Source: Clostridia bacterium
GTDB lineage: Bacteria > Bacillota > Clostridia > Christensenellales > Aristaeellaceae
Direction of reading: 5' to 3'
Assembly (NCBI GenBank): GCA_016295665.1
Contig: JAEDKS010000028.1
Location: 1-18,390 of the forward strand
DNA length: 18,390 nt
The notes beneath the pieces were generated by a model. That model saw nothing but the letters and a program-made list of their open reading frames with translations, made no database searches and was not told where the DNA came from. The translations under genes were made by a program, and so were the position numbers. The first letter of the stretch is position 1. Each line of letters starts with the position of its first letter. Below are positions 6,996-13,647 of the stretch, piece by piece.

Positions 6996-7024
6996 ATTAT
7001 ATCACGCACTGCGTGACTTCGCAA
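6996..7024 (-). promoter_or_regulatory. proC-rnhA promoter
   Basis: Minus-strand TTGCGA (7019-7024), 17-base spacer and perfect TATAAT (6996-7001), 33 bases before the proC start. Confidence 0.8.
7002..7016. promoter_or_regulatory. Palindromic operator candidate inside the proC promoter
   Basis: TCACGCA (7002-7008), one base, then TGCGTGA (7010-7016): a perfect 7-bp inverted repeat that fills the spacer between the -35 and -10 of the proC promoter. A protein bound here would block RNA polymerase. The regulator is unknown and the site does not match the LexA box. Confidence 0.6.
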
Positions 7025-7064
7025 TGCCGCCGTATGAATTTTCGCGTGAAATCCTCATTTTTTC

Positions 7065-7078
7065 CGAACGGATGTTTG
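7065..7078 (+). promoter_or_regulatory. LexA (SOS) box
   Basis: CGAAC-GGAT-GTTTG fits the Bacillus-type LexA operator (CGAAC-N4-GTTYG) and overlaps the -35 of the lexA promoter, so LexA would repress its own gene. Confidence 0.85.
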
Positions 7079-7104
7079 ATTTTTACAGAAAACTGTGCTA
7101 TAAT
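7076..7104 (+). promoter_or_regulatory. lexA promoter
   Basis: TTGATT (7076-7081), 17-base spacer, perfect TATAAT (7099-7104), 38 bases before the lexA start. The -35 overlaps the SOS box. Confidence 0.85.
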
Positions 7105-7142
7105 GATTTCGACCATCTTAATCTTGGAAAGGCGGCGTATGT

Positions 7143-7757
7143 ATGCAGCAACGACCTCGCGGCGACAACCAGCAGAAAATCCTGGACTTCATCAAGAGCG
7201 AGATACAGACCAAGGGCTATCCCCCGTCCGTTCGGGAGATTGCCAACGCGGTGGGGCTTAAGTCCACCTCCACCGTGCACGGACACCTGCAGCGCCTGGA
7301 GAAGCGCGGGCTGATTCATCGCGATGCCATGAAGCCCCGCGCCATGGAGGTTGTCGGCGATCCGAACTTCATGCGTAATAACACCACCGCGGTGCCCGTG
7401 GTGGGCCGCGTGACCGCCGGTCTGCCCATTCTGGCGGAGGAGAACCTGGAGGACTATGTGCAGATTCCCGACATCATGCTCGGCGAGGGTGAGCACTTCA
7501 TTCTGCTCGTCCGCGGCGAGAGCATGATCGAGGCCGGCATCCTGGATGGGGACTACATCGTGGTGCGCAAGCAGCAGGAGGCCAACAACGGCGATATCGT
7601 GGTCGCCATGATCGACGACTCGGCGACCGTCAAGCGCTATTACAAGGAGGACGGGCGTTTCCGTCTGCAGCCGGAAAACCACACCATGGCCCCCATCTAT
7701 ACCCGGGAGATCACCATCCTCGGCAAGGTCATCTCCCTCTATCGCCTGGTGAAGTGA
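7143..7757 (+). CDS. lexA: LexA, SOS-response transcriptional repressor
   Basis: DNA-binding repressor that cleaves itself when RecA filaments form, releasing damage-repair genes. It has 204 residues, normal for LexA. The winged helix-turn-helix (about 8-70) shows GYPPSVREIANAVGLKSTST. The cleavage site is Ala92-Gly93 in RVTAGLPI. The catalytic dyad is Ser127 (VRGESMIEAGI) and Lys164 (ATVKRYY). The ATG at 7143 gives the full domain; an overlapping ATG 4 bases earlier is in another frame. The SOS box overlapping the promoter indicates autorepression. Three further genes follow on the same strand with gaps of 42 and 49 bases and one 4-base overlap, so they may share this SOS-controlled transcript (inference). 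Confidence 0.98.
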   Translation: MQQRPRGDNQQKILDFIKSEIQTKGYPPSVREIANAVGLKSTSTVHGHLQRLEKRGLIHRDAMKPRAMEVVGDPNFMRNNTTAVPVVGRVTAGLPILAEENLEDYVQIPDIMLGEGEHFILLVRGESMIEAGILDGDYIVVRKQQEANNGDIVVAMIDDSATVKRYYKEDGRFRLQPENHTMAPIYTREITILGKVISLYRLVK

Positions 7758-7799
7758 CCGGGCCCGCATCCCCTGATTCTTGTTTCCGGAGGATCGTCC

Positions 7800-8486
7800 A
7801 TGATTTCGGATTATGAAAAGCAGCACCACAGAATCGCGATTCCCACCTACTCTCTGGCGGAGGAGCTGATCAGCTCCATCTCGCATGGTATCGGCGCGCT
7901 GCTCGGCATCGCCGGGCTGGTGCTGTGTATCGTCAAGAGCGCCCTGTCGCCGGTGGACGTGGGCTGGAAGGTCGTTTCCAGCTGCATCTTCGGCTTCACC
8001 GTGATTCTGCTGTACCTGATGAGCTGCCTGTATCATGCGCTGAAGGTCAATCGGGCCAAGCGCGTATTCCGTGTTTTTGACCACTGCACCATCTTCCTGC
8101 TGATCGCGGGCACCTATACACCCTATACGCTGGTGTCCATCCGCGCCGTCACCCCCTGGCTCGGCTGGACGGTGTTCGGCGTGATCTGGGCCATGGCCAT
8201 CCTGGGCGTCGTGCTGAACGCGGTGAACCTGAAGCGCTACGCAAAGATTTCGGTGGCCTGCTATCTGATCATGGGCTGGATGGTCGTACTCGCCTACCGC
8301 ACCATGACGCAGGCCATTCCGCACGGCGGCATCGTGCTGCTGCTGTGGGGCGGCGTGGTGTATTCCGTCGGTGCCATCCTGTACGGCATCGGCTCCCGGA
8401 AGAAGTTCTTCCACTCCATCTTCCACTTTTTCTGCCTGGGCGGAACCATCCTGCACTTCTTCTCCATCTACCTCTATGTGCTGTGA
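7800..8486 (+). CDS. Hemolysin III family membrane protein (TrhA/PAQR-like)
   Basis: A 228-residue integral membrane protein with about seven hydrophobic helices. Family marks are the N-terminal SISHGIGALLGIAGL, SCLYHAL, FDHCTIFLLIAGTYTPYTL and the C-terminal FHSIFHFFCLGGTILHFFSIY. The conserved Ser-His, Asp-His and C-terminal His residues correspond to the metal site of the PAQR/CREST hydrolase-like superfamily. Members are named for hemolysis seen with one Bacillus protein; in other bacteria they have been linked to membrane-energetics or lipid homeostasis. The name should not be read as virulence. The start has a CCGGAGGA site 7 bases upstream. It follows lexA by 42 bases with no terminator visible. 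Confidence 0.93.
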   Translation: MISDYEKQHHRIAIPTYSLAEELISSISHGIGALLGIAGLVLCIVKSALSPVDVGWKVVSSCIFGFTVILLYLMSCLYHALKVNRAKRVFRVFDHCTIFLLIAGTYTPYTLVSIRAVTPWLGWTVFGVIWAMAILGVVLNAVNLKRYAKISVACYLIMGWMVVLAYRTMTQAIPHGGIVLLLWGGVVYSVGAILYGIGSRKKFFHSIFHFFCLGGTILHFFSIYLYVL

Positions 8487-8535
8487 TGGACGGGCAGAGG
8501 GTGACAAACACACAAAGCACGCAGGAGGAACAAGC

Positions 8536-9024
8536 ATGACCACCAAGGAAAAGGAGCAGCAGTACCGACTGATGCTTGCCCAGGCGGCCTCGCTCACGGA
8601 GGGGTGTCCCCTGCCCCTGCCCGCACTGGCCAACTGCGCGGCGCTGCTGTGGAGCTCGCTGGAGCAGATCAACTGGGCAGGCTTCTATCTGCTGCGGCAG
8701 AACACGCTCTATCTTGGCCCGTTTCAGGGAAAGACGGCCTGCACGGTGATTCCGGTCGGGCGCGGCGTGTGCGGCACGGCGGTGGCGGAGGGCTGCGTGC
8801 AGCGCGTGGCGGATGTGCATGCGTTCCCGGGGCACATCGCCTGCGACAGCGCCTCCCGCTCTGAGATCGTGCTGCCGCTGATGAAGGATGGGGTATGCTT
8901 CGGCGTTCTGGATATTGACAGCCCCGTGACAGCGCGCTTCGATGAAGTGGATGAGGCGGGCCTTTCTGCGCTCTGTGGATCGCTGATGACCATGACGGAC
9001 TGGACAGGAGGGCTGCTCGGATGA
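8536..9024 (+). CDS. msrC: Free methionine-(R)-sulfoxide reductase (GAF domain)
   Basis: Reduces free methionine-R-sulfoxide back to methionine, using cysteine thiols recycled by thioredoxin. It has 162 residues, almost entirely one GAF domain. Family signatures are INWAGFYLL, VGRGVCGTAVAEG and ADVHAFPGHIACDSASRSEI. Three Cys residues stand at 69, 79 and 103; the 10 and 24 spacing equals that of the catalytic set in E. coli fRMsr (recalled as 84, 94, 118). The ATG at 8536 follows CAGGAGGAACAAGC. The upstream in-frame extension runs within the hemolysin III gene and is rejected. It lies 49 bases after that gene and overlaps the next by 4 bases (ATGA), so it is operonic. Fits an oxidative-damage repair role. 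Confidence 0.92.
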   Translation: MTTKEKEQQYRLMLAQAASLTEGCPLPLPALANCAALLWSSLEQINWAGFYLLRQNTLYLGPFQGKTACTVIPVGRGVCGTAVAEGCVQRVADVHAFPGHIACDSASRSEIVLPLMKDGVCFGVLDIDSPVTARFDEVDEAGLSALCGSLMTMTDWTGGLLG

Positions 9025-9695
9025 AGCTGCTGATCGGTACCCATAATCCCAGCAAGCTCCGGGCGATGCAGGCCAATTTCGCGCCGGAGGATGATGTGCA
9101 GTGTGTTTCCCCTGCCTCGTTTCAGCTGCATGTGACGATTCCCGAGGATGCCCGTGATGCTCTGGGCAACGCCATGCAAAAAGCCCTGGCCTACCACCGG
9201 GCGACCGGACTGCCGACGCTGGCGGAGGACTCAGGGCTGGTGTTCCTCGATTTGCCGCCCGAACACCCGGATCAGCCGGGCGTTCATGTGCGGCGCATGG
9301 TGGATGGCCATGTGATGGAGGACGATGAGGAGATGCTGCGGTGGTATCAGGCCATCGCCCATCGTCATGGCGGCAGGCTGCGGGCGGCCTGGCAGGACGC
9401 CTACTGTCTGGTGCTGGATGAGGCGCATATCTACACCCGCGCCGATACCCCTGAGGAGCTGTATCCCTACGCCTTTGAGATGATGGACACGCCCTGCGCC
9501 GCCCGGAATGAGGGCTGGCCCATCGACAGCCTGAGCGTGTGCCCGTACAATGGTCGCTACTTCGCGGATATGACCCGGGAGGAGCGCATCCGTGCCTATC
9601 AGGCAGGTATCGGAGAGGCCACCAGCTACCACGCGGTGCGCGACTGGCTGCGGAGCCTCTGCTGTGCAGCCGCACGGCCTGCCGGAGCGCTGTAA
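9021..9695 (+). CDS. Ham1/RdgB-like non-canonical purine NTP pyrophosphatase, divergent
   Basis: Predicted to hydrolyse ITP, XTP or dITP to the monophosphate and so keep deaminated purines out of nucleic acids. It has 224 residues, slightly longer than usual RdgB (about 200). The N-terminal half fits the family well: LLIGTHNPSKL for the substrate loop, GNAMQKALAYHRATGLPTLAEDSGL for the helix and catalytic acidic loop (Asp70). The C-terminal half is atypical. The usual GYGFDP and SHR-x-A motifs, which hold the base, are not recognisable; in their place are EELYPYAFEMMDTPC and WPIDSLSVCPYNGRYFADMT. The substrate may therefore differ. The start overlaps the reductase stop by 4 bases. It ends 7 bases from the convergent CotH-type gene. 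Confidence 0.75.
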   Translation: MKLLIGTHNPSKLRAMQANFAPEDDVQCVSPASFQLHVTIPEDARDALGNAMQKALAYHRATGLPTLAEDSGLVFLDLPPEHPDQPGVHVRRMVDGHVMEDDEEMLRWYQAIAHRHGGRLRAAWQDAYCLVLDEAHIYTRADTPEELYPYAFEMMDTPCAARNEGWPIDSLSVCPYNGRYFADMTREERIRAYQAGIGEATSYHAVRDWLRSLCCAAARPAGAL

Positions 9696-9702
9696 CATCC
9701 GC

Positions 9703-11676
9703 TCAGGGCAGCGTGTTTGTTTCCTCCAGCAGCCGCAGCACGGATCCGAAATAGGTCTCCACTTCCGCGTCGGTCAGCTTCATGGCCTGCTGCAGGAGCT
9801 CCGGAATCTTCTTCGGGCGCATCCGCGCATAGTACTTCACCGCGTCCACATTGGTGTGCCATTTCTCCATGGTCAGGTTCTTCCAGCGGGCGATATGCCG
9901 GGGCAGAATCTGCTCCAGGATGCCGGTCCAGGCATCGAACCGCGCTTCCACATCGGGCCATTGGAAATGCTTCTCCAGCAGCTCCGCGACCCGCTGCAGG
10001 AAGCGTGCTTTCATCTCCGGCACATTCAGCAGCGCGTTCAGCGGCTCATGACGGAAGCCCTGAATCTTGCCGCTGACCGGCTTGATGTAGTATTCCAGCG
10101 GCGTCCGGTCCAGACCGCGCCAGCAGGCCTCCACGTCGAACAGCAGGTACTTCCACTTGCCGCCCGGCACCCGGTAGACCCGGACGTTCGTGAAGTCCAC
10201 GTTGCCCAGGATGATCTCGTAGGCGGCGTGGGTGAACAGGCTGTCGATGTCCAGCCGCTCCTCCACATACTGCAGATTTTCCGGAACGTTCAGGTCGCTG
10301 GTCTTGCAGAAGTCGCACAGCGCGAGCCAGTCCTCGTTGCTGCCGTTCTGGACAAACTCGTCGCGTCCTGTCCGGGAGAGAATGTCGATCCGGTCGATGG
10401 CGTACTCGTCGGTCACGCCCTCGTGCTGGGCCACAAAGTACTTGTTGATCTTTTCTCGCAGGTTGTAGTGTCCCCAGTACTGTCCGTTGATGTACACCTG
10501 AATGCAGACCGCGTCCTGATACAGCAGCCCCTCTCCCTCCGCCAGCGAGGAGGCGACCACATCCCGGAGCCGGGTGGCATACGCGTCCGAGTTGGTGGAG
10601 CGAAGAAGTAGGGATTTGTACTCCGTATAGTCGCGGGTCGGGAAGGGATTGAACTGGAAGGTCTCCGCGCCGAGGGCCTTGCGGGCGAACAGCGCCAGGG
10701 ACTTCTGCGCGTTCACCGTGGCGGAATGCCCGGAGATGCTGAAGGTGCCGATCTGATTGATCTCGCAGAGACCGTCAGCGTTGAAATACTCGATGTTGAC
10801 CGGATATTCCAGCTCCTTCTCGTAGTTGGGCGTGGAGCCGGTGCCCTTCACCAGGGCGCCGGTCTTGCTGTTGAACAGGTACTTGTCATCGGTAATCAGC
10901 GACACGATGGGCGTCAGCTGCTCCTCGTTCAGAAAGTAGGTGGCGCTGACGGTCTGGGAGGAAACCGCGCCGTCGGCAAAGGCCTTGACGCGCAGAATGG
11001 CGGTCTGCTCCAGCAGCAGGCCCTCCGCAGGGAACAGGGCATCCGACCTGGTCGGGGTTTCTCCGTTCAGCGTGTAGCGAAGCTCGCTGCCTTCGGGTGC
11101 GGAGGCCTGCACGGTAACGGCGTCCCGATAGAAACCGGACGCAGTCTGGATGACGGGTGTCTCCACACGATACATACCGACTTCGGTTTTATTCTTTGCA
11201 TTTCTCGTGGCGGTTTCCAGGTAGGCATAGGTCACCCCGTCGGGCGCGAGACCATAGCTGACGCAGCCGTACTGCGGCGGGAGCTCCAGTAGCTGAATCG
11301 CGGTGCCCTCCGCATCGGACAGCAGCAGCGTTTCCCCGGAGGAGGACAGCTTGAAGTCCGCATAGAAGGTGCTGTTTTTCCCCTTGGACAGGGTGCTGTC
11401 CCCCGTGCAGAACACGGTCAGGAAGGAACCCGCTTTCAGGGTCGTCCCCTCCGGGAAGCTCCACTTCTGCGGCTTCTTTTCATTGTCGCTGAGAAACCAG
11501 CCGGAGAGGTTCACGGTCTTGCTGCCGTTGTTGTACAGCTCCACCCAGTCGTAGGCCTCGCCATTCTCGTAGATGGCGTTGGAGGTCATGACCTCGCTGA
11601 TCACGATGTCCGCCTGCGCGGCGCACGGCAGCAGCATCCCCAGCGCGGCGAGCAGCGGAAGCCACCAGCGCCTCAT
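9703..11676 (-). CDS. Secreted lamin-tail plus CotH kinase-like protein
   Basis: A 657-residue extracytoplasmic protein. Regions in order: signal peptide (1-22, MRRWWLPLLAALGMLLPCAAQA); a lamin-tail domain (about 23-135; ISEVMTSNA, DWVELYNNGSKTVNLSGWFL); a chitobiase-like beta domain (about 170-245; LRYTLNGETPTRSDALF); and a CotH-like kinase domain (about 255-600). In the last, INGQYWGHYNLREKI, ILGNVDFTNVRVYRVPGGKWK and YLLFDVEACW match the nucleotide/metal-binding patterns, although the usual DLDW end reads DVEACW. CotH kinases phosphorylate proteins; the B. subtilis member acts on spore coat, but a signal peptide points to secreted targets here. The ATG overlaps the M18 gene stop by 4 bases (ATGA), so the two are co-expressed. 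No lipobox or cell-wall anchor is visible. Confidence 0.88.
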   Translation of the reverse strand: MRRWWLPLLAALGMLLPCAAQADIVISEVMTSNAIYENGEAYDWVELYNNGSKTVNLSGWFLSDNEKKPQKWSFPEGTTLKAGSFLTVFCTGDSTLSKGKNSTFYADFKLSSSGETLLLSDAEGTAIQLLELPPQYGCVSYGLAPDGVTYAYLETATRNAKNKTEVGMYRVETPVIQTASGFYRDAVTVQASAPEGSELRYTLNGETPTRSDALFPAEGLLLEQTAILRVKAFADGAVSSQTVSATYFLNEEQLTPIVSLITDDKYLFNSKTGALVKGTGSTPNYEKELEYPVNIEYFNADGLCEINQIGTFSISGHSATVNAQKSLALFARKALGAETFQFNPFPTRDYTEYKSLLLRSTNSDAYATRLRDVVASSLAEGEGLLYQDAVCIQVYINGQYWGHYNLREKINKYFVAQHEGVTDEYAIDRIDILSRTGRDEFVQNGSNEDWLALCDFCKTSDLNVPENLQYVEERLDIDSLFTHAAYEIILGNVDFTNVRVYRVPGGKWKYLLFDVEACWRGLDRTPLEYYIKPVSGKIQGFRHEPLNALLNVPEMKARFLQRVAELLEKHFQWPDVEARFDAWTGILEQILPRHIARWKNLTMEKWHTNVDAVKYYARMRPKKIPELLQQAMKLTDAEVETYFGSVLRLLEETNTLP

Positions 11677-13004
11677 GCCTCCGTCTCCCGGGGCGGCAGC
11701 GCCTGCAGCTCGTACTCCCCGTCCCCATGGGTGCGGATGTCCGTCTCATAGAAGGCCGTCATGCCCTGCACCATGTAGTCCAGGTCGCGGGTGCCCGCCG
11801 TTTCGTAGCAGGAGTGCATCGCCAGCTGCGCCAGACCGATGTCCACGGTGTTGATGGACACATGACCGCCGGAGATGTTGCCAAGCGTGGAGCCGCCCGC
11901 CATGTCGGAGCGATTGGCAAAGTACTGCACAGGCACGCCGGCGCTGGCGCAGATCTGCCCAAAGACCGCGCTGGACACCGCGTCGGTGGTGTACTTCTGA
12001 CGGGCGTTGGACTTGATGACGATGCCGGCGTTCATCTGCACCTGATTCACGGGGTCGCACAGCTCGGGATGGTTGGGATGCACCGCGTGGGCGTTGTCCG
12101 CAGAGAGCATGAAGCTGCTGCTGAGCGCCCGGAGGTAGTCCTCCTGGTGATGGCCTGTCGCCATCATGATACGGCGCAGTACGTCCTCCAAGAAGGTGGA
12201 ATCGGCGCCCTGCTTGGTGCCGCTGCCCACCTCCTCGTTGTCAAAGATGCAGCAGACATTGACGTGTCCGTCGATGCTCCGCGCTTCCTTCAGCGCGATC
12301 AGGGAGGCATAGGCGCACTCCAGGTCATCCAGGCGTCCCACGGACACATAGTCCCCCTGCGGGCCCCATACGGTGCCGGGCATCCGGTTGTAGAGATACA
12401 GGTCGAAGCCGACCATGTCCTCCACATCCACCGCCAGCGCCTCCGCCAGCTGTTTCCGGAAGGTGTCCTTGCTGTCCGCGCTGCCCCACAGTGGCATGGT
12501 GTCGCAGGCGGTGTTGTACTTGTAGCCGCTGTTGATCTCGCGGTTCATATGAATCGCCACGTTCGGAATGATGAGCGTGTCCCGGTCCAGGTTCACGAGC
12601 CGGGTGCTGATTCCCCGGGGCGTCCGAACCATCACGCGCCCCGCCACGGACAGCGGACGGTCAAACCAGCTGGACAGAATGGCGCCGCCATAGGCTTCCA
12701 CATCCAGCCGCACATACTTGCCGCTCACCACCAGCTCGGCGTTCTCCTTGATCTTGAAGGTCGGGGAATCGCTGTGGCTTGCCAGCAGCTGAAAGCCATC
12801 GAAGGCACCCTCCGGCATGGTGAAGGCGATGATGGAGGAGCGGTTCCGCGTCACATAATAGCGCCCGCTCGCCTTCAGCGTCCAGGCATCGCATTCCCGC
12901 AGCTCCTGAAAGCCGTCCAGCAGATCGACCGCAGCATCCACCGCGTGGAAGGCGGTGGGAGAACGATGGAGAAAATCAAGCAATCCGTCAACCCTGTTCA
13001 TCAT
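11673..13004 (-). CDS. M18 family aminopeptidase
   Basis: Zinc aminopeptidase of 443 residues that removes N-terminal residues, usually acidic ones, from peptides in the cytoplasm as a large dodecamer. Metal and catalytic residues fit the family: His77 in LLASHSDSPTFKI, Asp in VSVGRLDDLECAY, Glu-Glu in CIFDNEEVGSGTKQGADS, Asp in LSADNAHAVHPNHP, and the late His in SGGHVSINTVDIG. The ATG at 13004 has AAAGGAAG 9 bases upstream. A second ATG directly behind it is also possible. The longer frame to 13070 runs across the promoter and is rejected. Its own strong promoter lies 38 bases upstream; the CotH-type gene follows with a 4-base overlap. Confidence 0.95.
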   Translation of the reverse strand: MMNRVDGLLDFLHRSPTAFHAVDAAVDLLDGFQELRECDAWTLKASGRYYVTRNRSSIIAFTMPEGAFDGFQLLASHSDSPTFKIKENAELVVSGKYVRLDVEAYGGAILSSWFDRPLSVAGRVMVRTPRGISTRLVNLDRDTLIIPNVAIHMNREINSGYKYNTACDTMPLWGSADSKDTFRKQLAEALAVDVEDMVGFDLYLYNRMPGTVWGPQGDYVSVGRLDDLECAYASLIALKEARSIDGHVNVCCIFDNEEVGSGTKQGADSTFLEDVLRRIMMATGHHQEDYLRALSSSFMLSADNAHAVHPNHPELCDPVNQVQMNAGIVIKSNARQKYTTDAVSSAVFGQICASAGVPVQYFANRSDMAGGSTLGNISGGHVSINTVDIGLAQLAMHSCYETAGTRDLDYMVQGMTAFYETDIRTHGDGEYELQALPPRETEA

Positions 13005-13041
13005 GGTCGTGTACTTCCTTTCGTATCTGGATACCACCTTT

Positions 13042-13070
13042 ATTATAGGGACAGCGGCGCCATCCGTCAA
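13042..13070 (-). promoter_or_regulatory. Promoter of M18 aminopeptidase-CotH operon
   Basis: Minus-strand TTGACG (13065-13070), 17-base spacer, perfect TATAAT (13042-13047), 37 bases upstream of the start codon. Confidence 0.9.
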
Positions 13071-13096
13071 GGTGTGCGGCGGCAGGAAATCACAAA

Positions 13097-13131
13097 CAAA
13101 AGGGGCGCCCGCATCCGCGCAGCGCTCCCCT
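13097..13131 (-). terminator. Terminator of the SpoVM-like operon
   Basis: On the minus strand AGGGGAGCGC pairs with GCGCCCCT around a 13-base loop, with a small internal mismatch, followed by TTTTGTTTG. It starts 9 bases after the SpoVM-like stop codon and separates that operon from the M18 promoter. Confidence 0.75.
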
Positions 13132-13139
13132 TCTCCCGG

Positions 13140-13229
13140 TCAGGCGCTTTTTCTGCGCCTTGACGTCAGCATGCGAAGCAGCCTTCCCACAGGCTTGGGC
13201 GCCTTGACGCACACCATGCGCACCGCCAT
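13140..13229 (-). CDS. spoVM: SpoVM-like micro-protein (spore-coat morphogenesis)
   Basis: A 29-residue protein. Residues VCVKAPKPVGRLLRMLTSR align without gaps to B. subtilis SpoVM (26 residues; IKLPKFLGGIVRAML), keeping the K-x-P-K-x-x-G-x-x-x-R pattern and the Pro needed for its membrane-curvature sensing. One difference is Pro in place of the Phe after PK. SpoVM is an amphipathic helix that marks the convex forespore membrane and recruits the SpoIVA coat ATPase. The ATG at 13229 has a textbook AAGGAGGTGA site 4-5 bases upstream; that site overlaps the stop codon of the preceding small membrane protein gene. A terminator follows. It is too short for usual gene finders. If correct, the organism forms endospores. 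Confidence 0.72.
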   Translation of the reverse strand: MAVRMVCVKAPKPVGRLLRMLTSRRRKSA

Positions 13230-13233
13230 ACCG

Positions 13234-13440
13234 TCACCTCCTTCCACATCCAAGACGCAGCAGCAGATAGCCCAGCGCAATCAGCACGCTGCCCAGCAGC
13301 GCTGCCCATGCCCAGCAGGGAATGCAGAGAAACAGCAGCAGCAGGCCCGTGGCAATCAGGCAGCAGCCGAGGATCAGCAGCGGTCTACCCGAGACCCGGC
13401 AGCATCTCGCAACCGGTCGTGAATGCCAACCATTGTTCAT
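13234..13440 (-). CDS. Small two-helix membrane protein, function unknown
   Basis: A 68-residue protein with two hydrophobic segments (PLLILGCCLIATGLLLLFLC and WAWAALLGSVLIALGYLLL) joined by a short turn, a basic N-terminal region (SRPVARCCRVSGRP) and a basic end (RLGCGRR). The ATG at 13440 follows GAGGG by 7 bases. Its stop codon lies inside the ribosome binding site of the SpoVM-like gene, so the two form one unit and it may have a sporulation role (inference). The opposite frame is not convincing. I do not recognise a family. Confidence 0.7.
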   Translation of the reverse strand: MNNGWHSRPVARCCRVSGRPLLILGCCLIATGLLLLFLCIPCWAWAALLGSVLIALGYLLLRLGCGRR

Positions 13441-13463
13441 GACGCATCCCTCGTTTCATTCCC

Positions 13464-13491
13464 ATTCTATGCGCCGGGACGGCAGGTTTCA
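13464..13491 (-). promoter_or_regulatory. Possible sigma-E-type promoter of the SpoVM-like operon
   Basis: On the minus strand TGAAAC (13486-13491), 14 bases, CATAGAAT (13464-13471), 23 bases before the start of the small membrane protein. The -10 fits the sigma-E pattern CATACAnT at 7 of 8 positions; the -35 fits poorly. No good TTGACA/TATAAT pair is seen. In B. subtilis spoVM is sigma-E dependent, which motivates the call. Confidence 0.35.
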
Positions 13492-13536
13492 CCTTCGCGA
13501 GGCTGAAAAATTGAAGAAAGTGTTACAACCTCCCCG

Positions 13537-13565
13537 TTTACAAGCACCGGAAAATCGTGTACAAT
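13537..13565 (+). promoter_or_regulatory. Promoter of the ZorAB-like operon
   Basis: TTTACA (13537-13542), 17-base spacer, TACAAT (13560-13565), about 82 bases before the first start codon. An A-rich stretch at 13506-13519 upstream could help polymerase binding. It looks like a vegetative sigma-A promoter. Confidence 0.82.
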
Positions 13566-13647
13566 AGAGATTGGAAGGATGGGCCCATGTCCCGCCTTCC
13601 GCTGAGCACGAATTCTGATGCAGGCGCTGCCTGGGAGGATATACGCG

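Noticed and set aside
7800..8486. Virulence hemolysin
   Set aside because: The family name is historical; the sequence indicates only a seven-helix PAQR-like membrane protein.
7098..8672. Long minus-strand open frame (524 codons) opposite lexA and hemolysin III
   Set aside because: It spans two well-supported genes and their promoter, with His/Asp/Gly-rich composition typical of a shadow frame.
11727..13163. Long plus-strand open frame (478 codons) opposite the M18 aminopeptidase
   Set aside because: Antisense shadow; the opposite strand carries all zinc-site motifs of M18.
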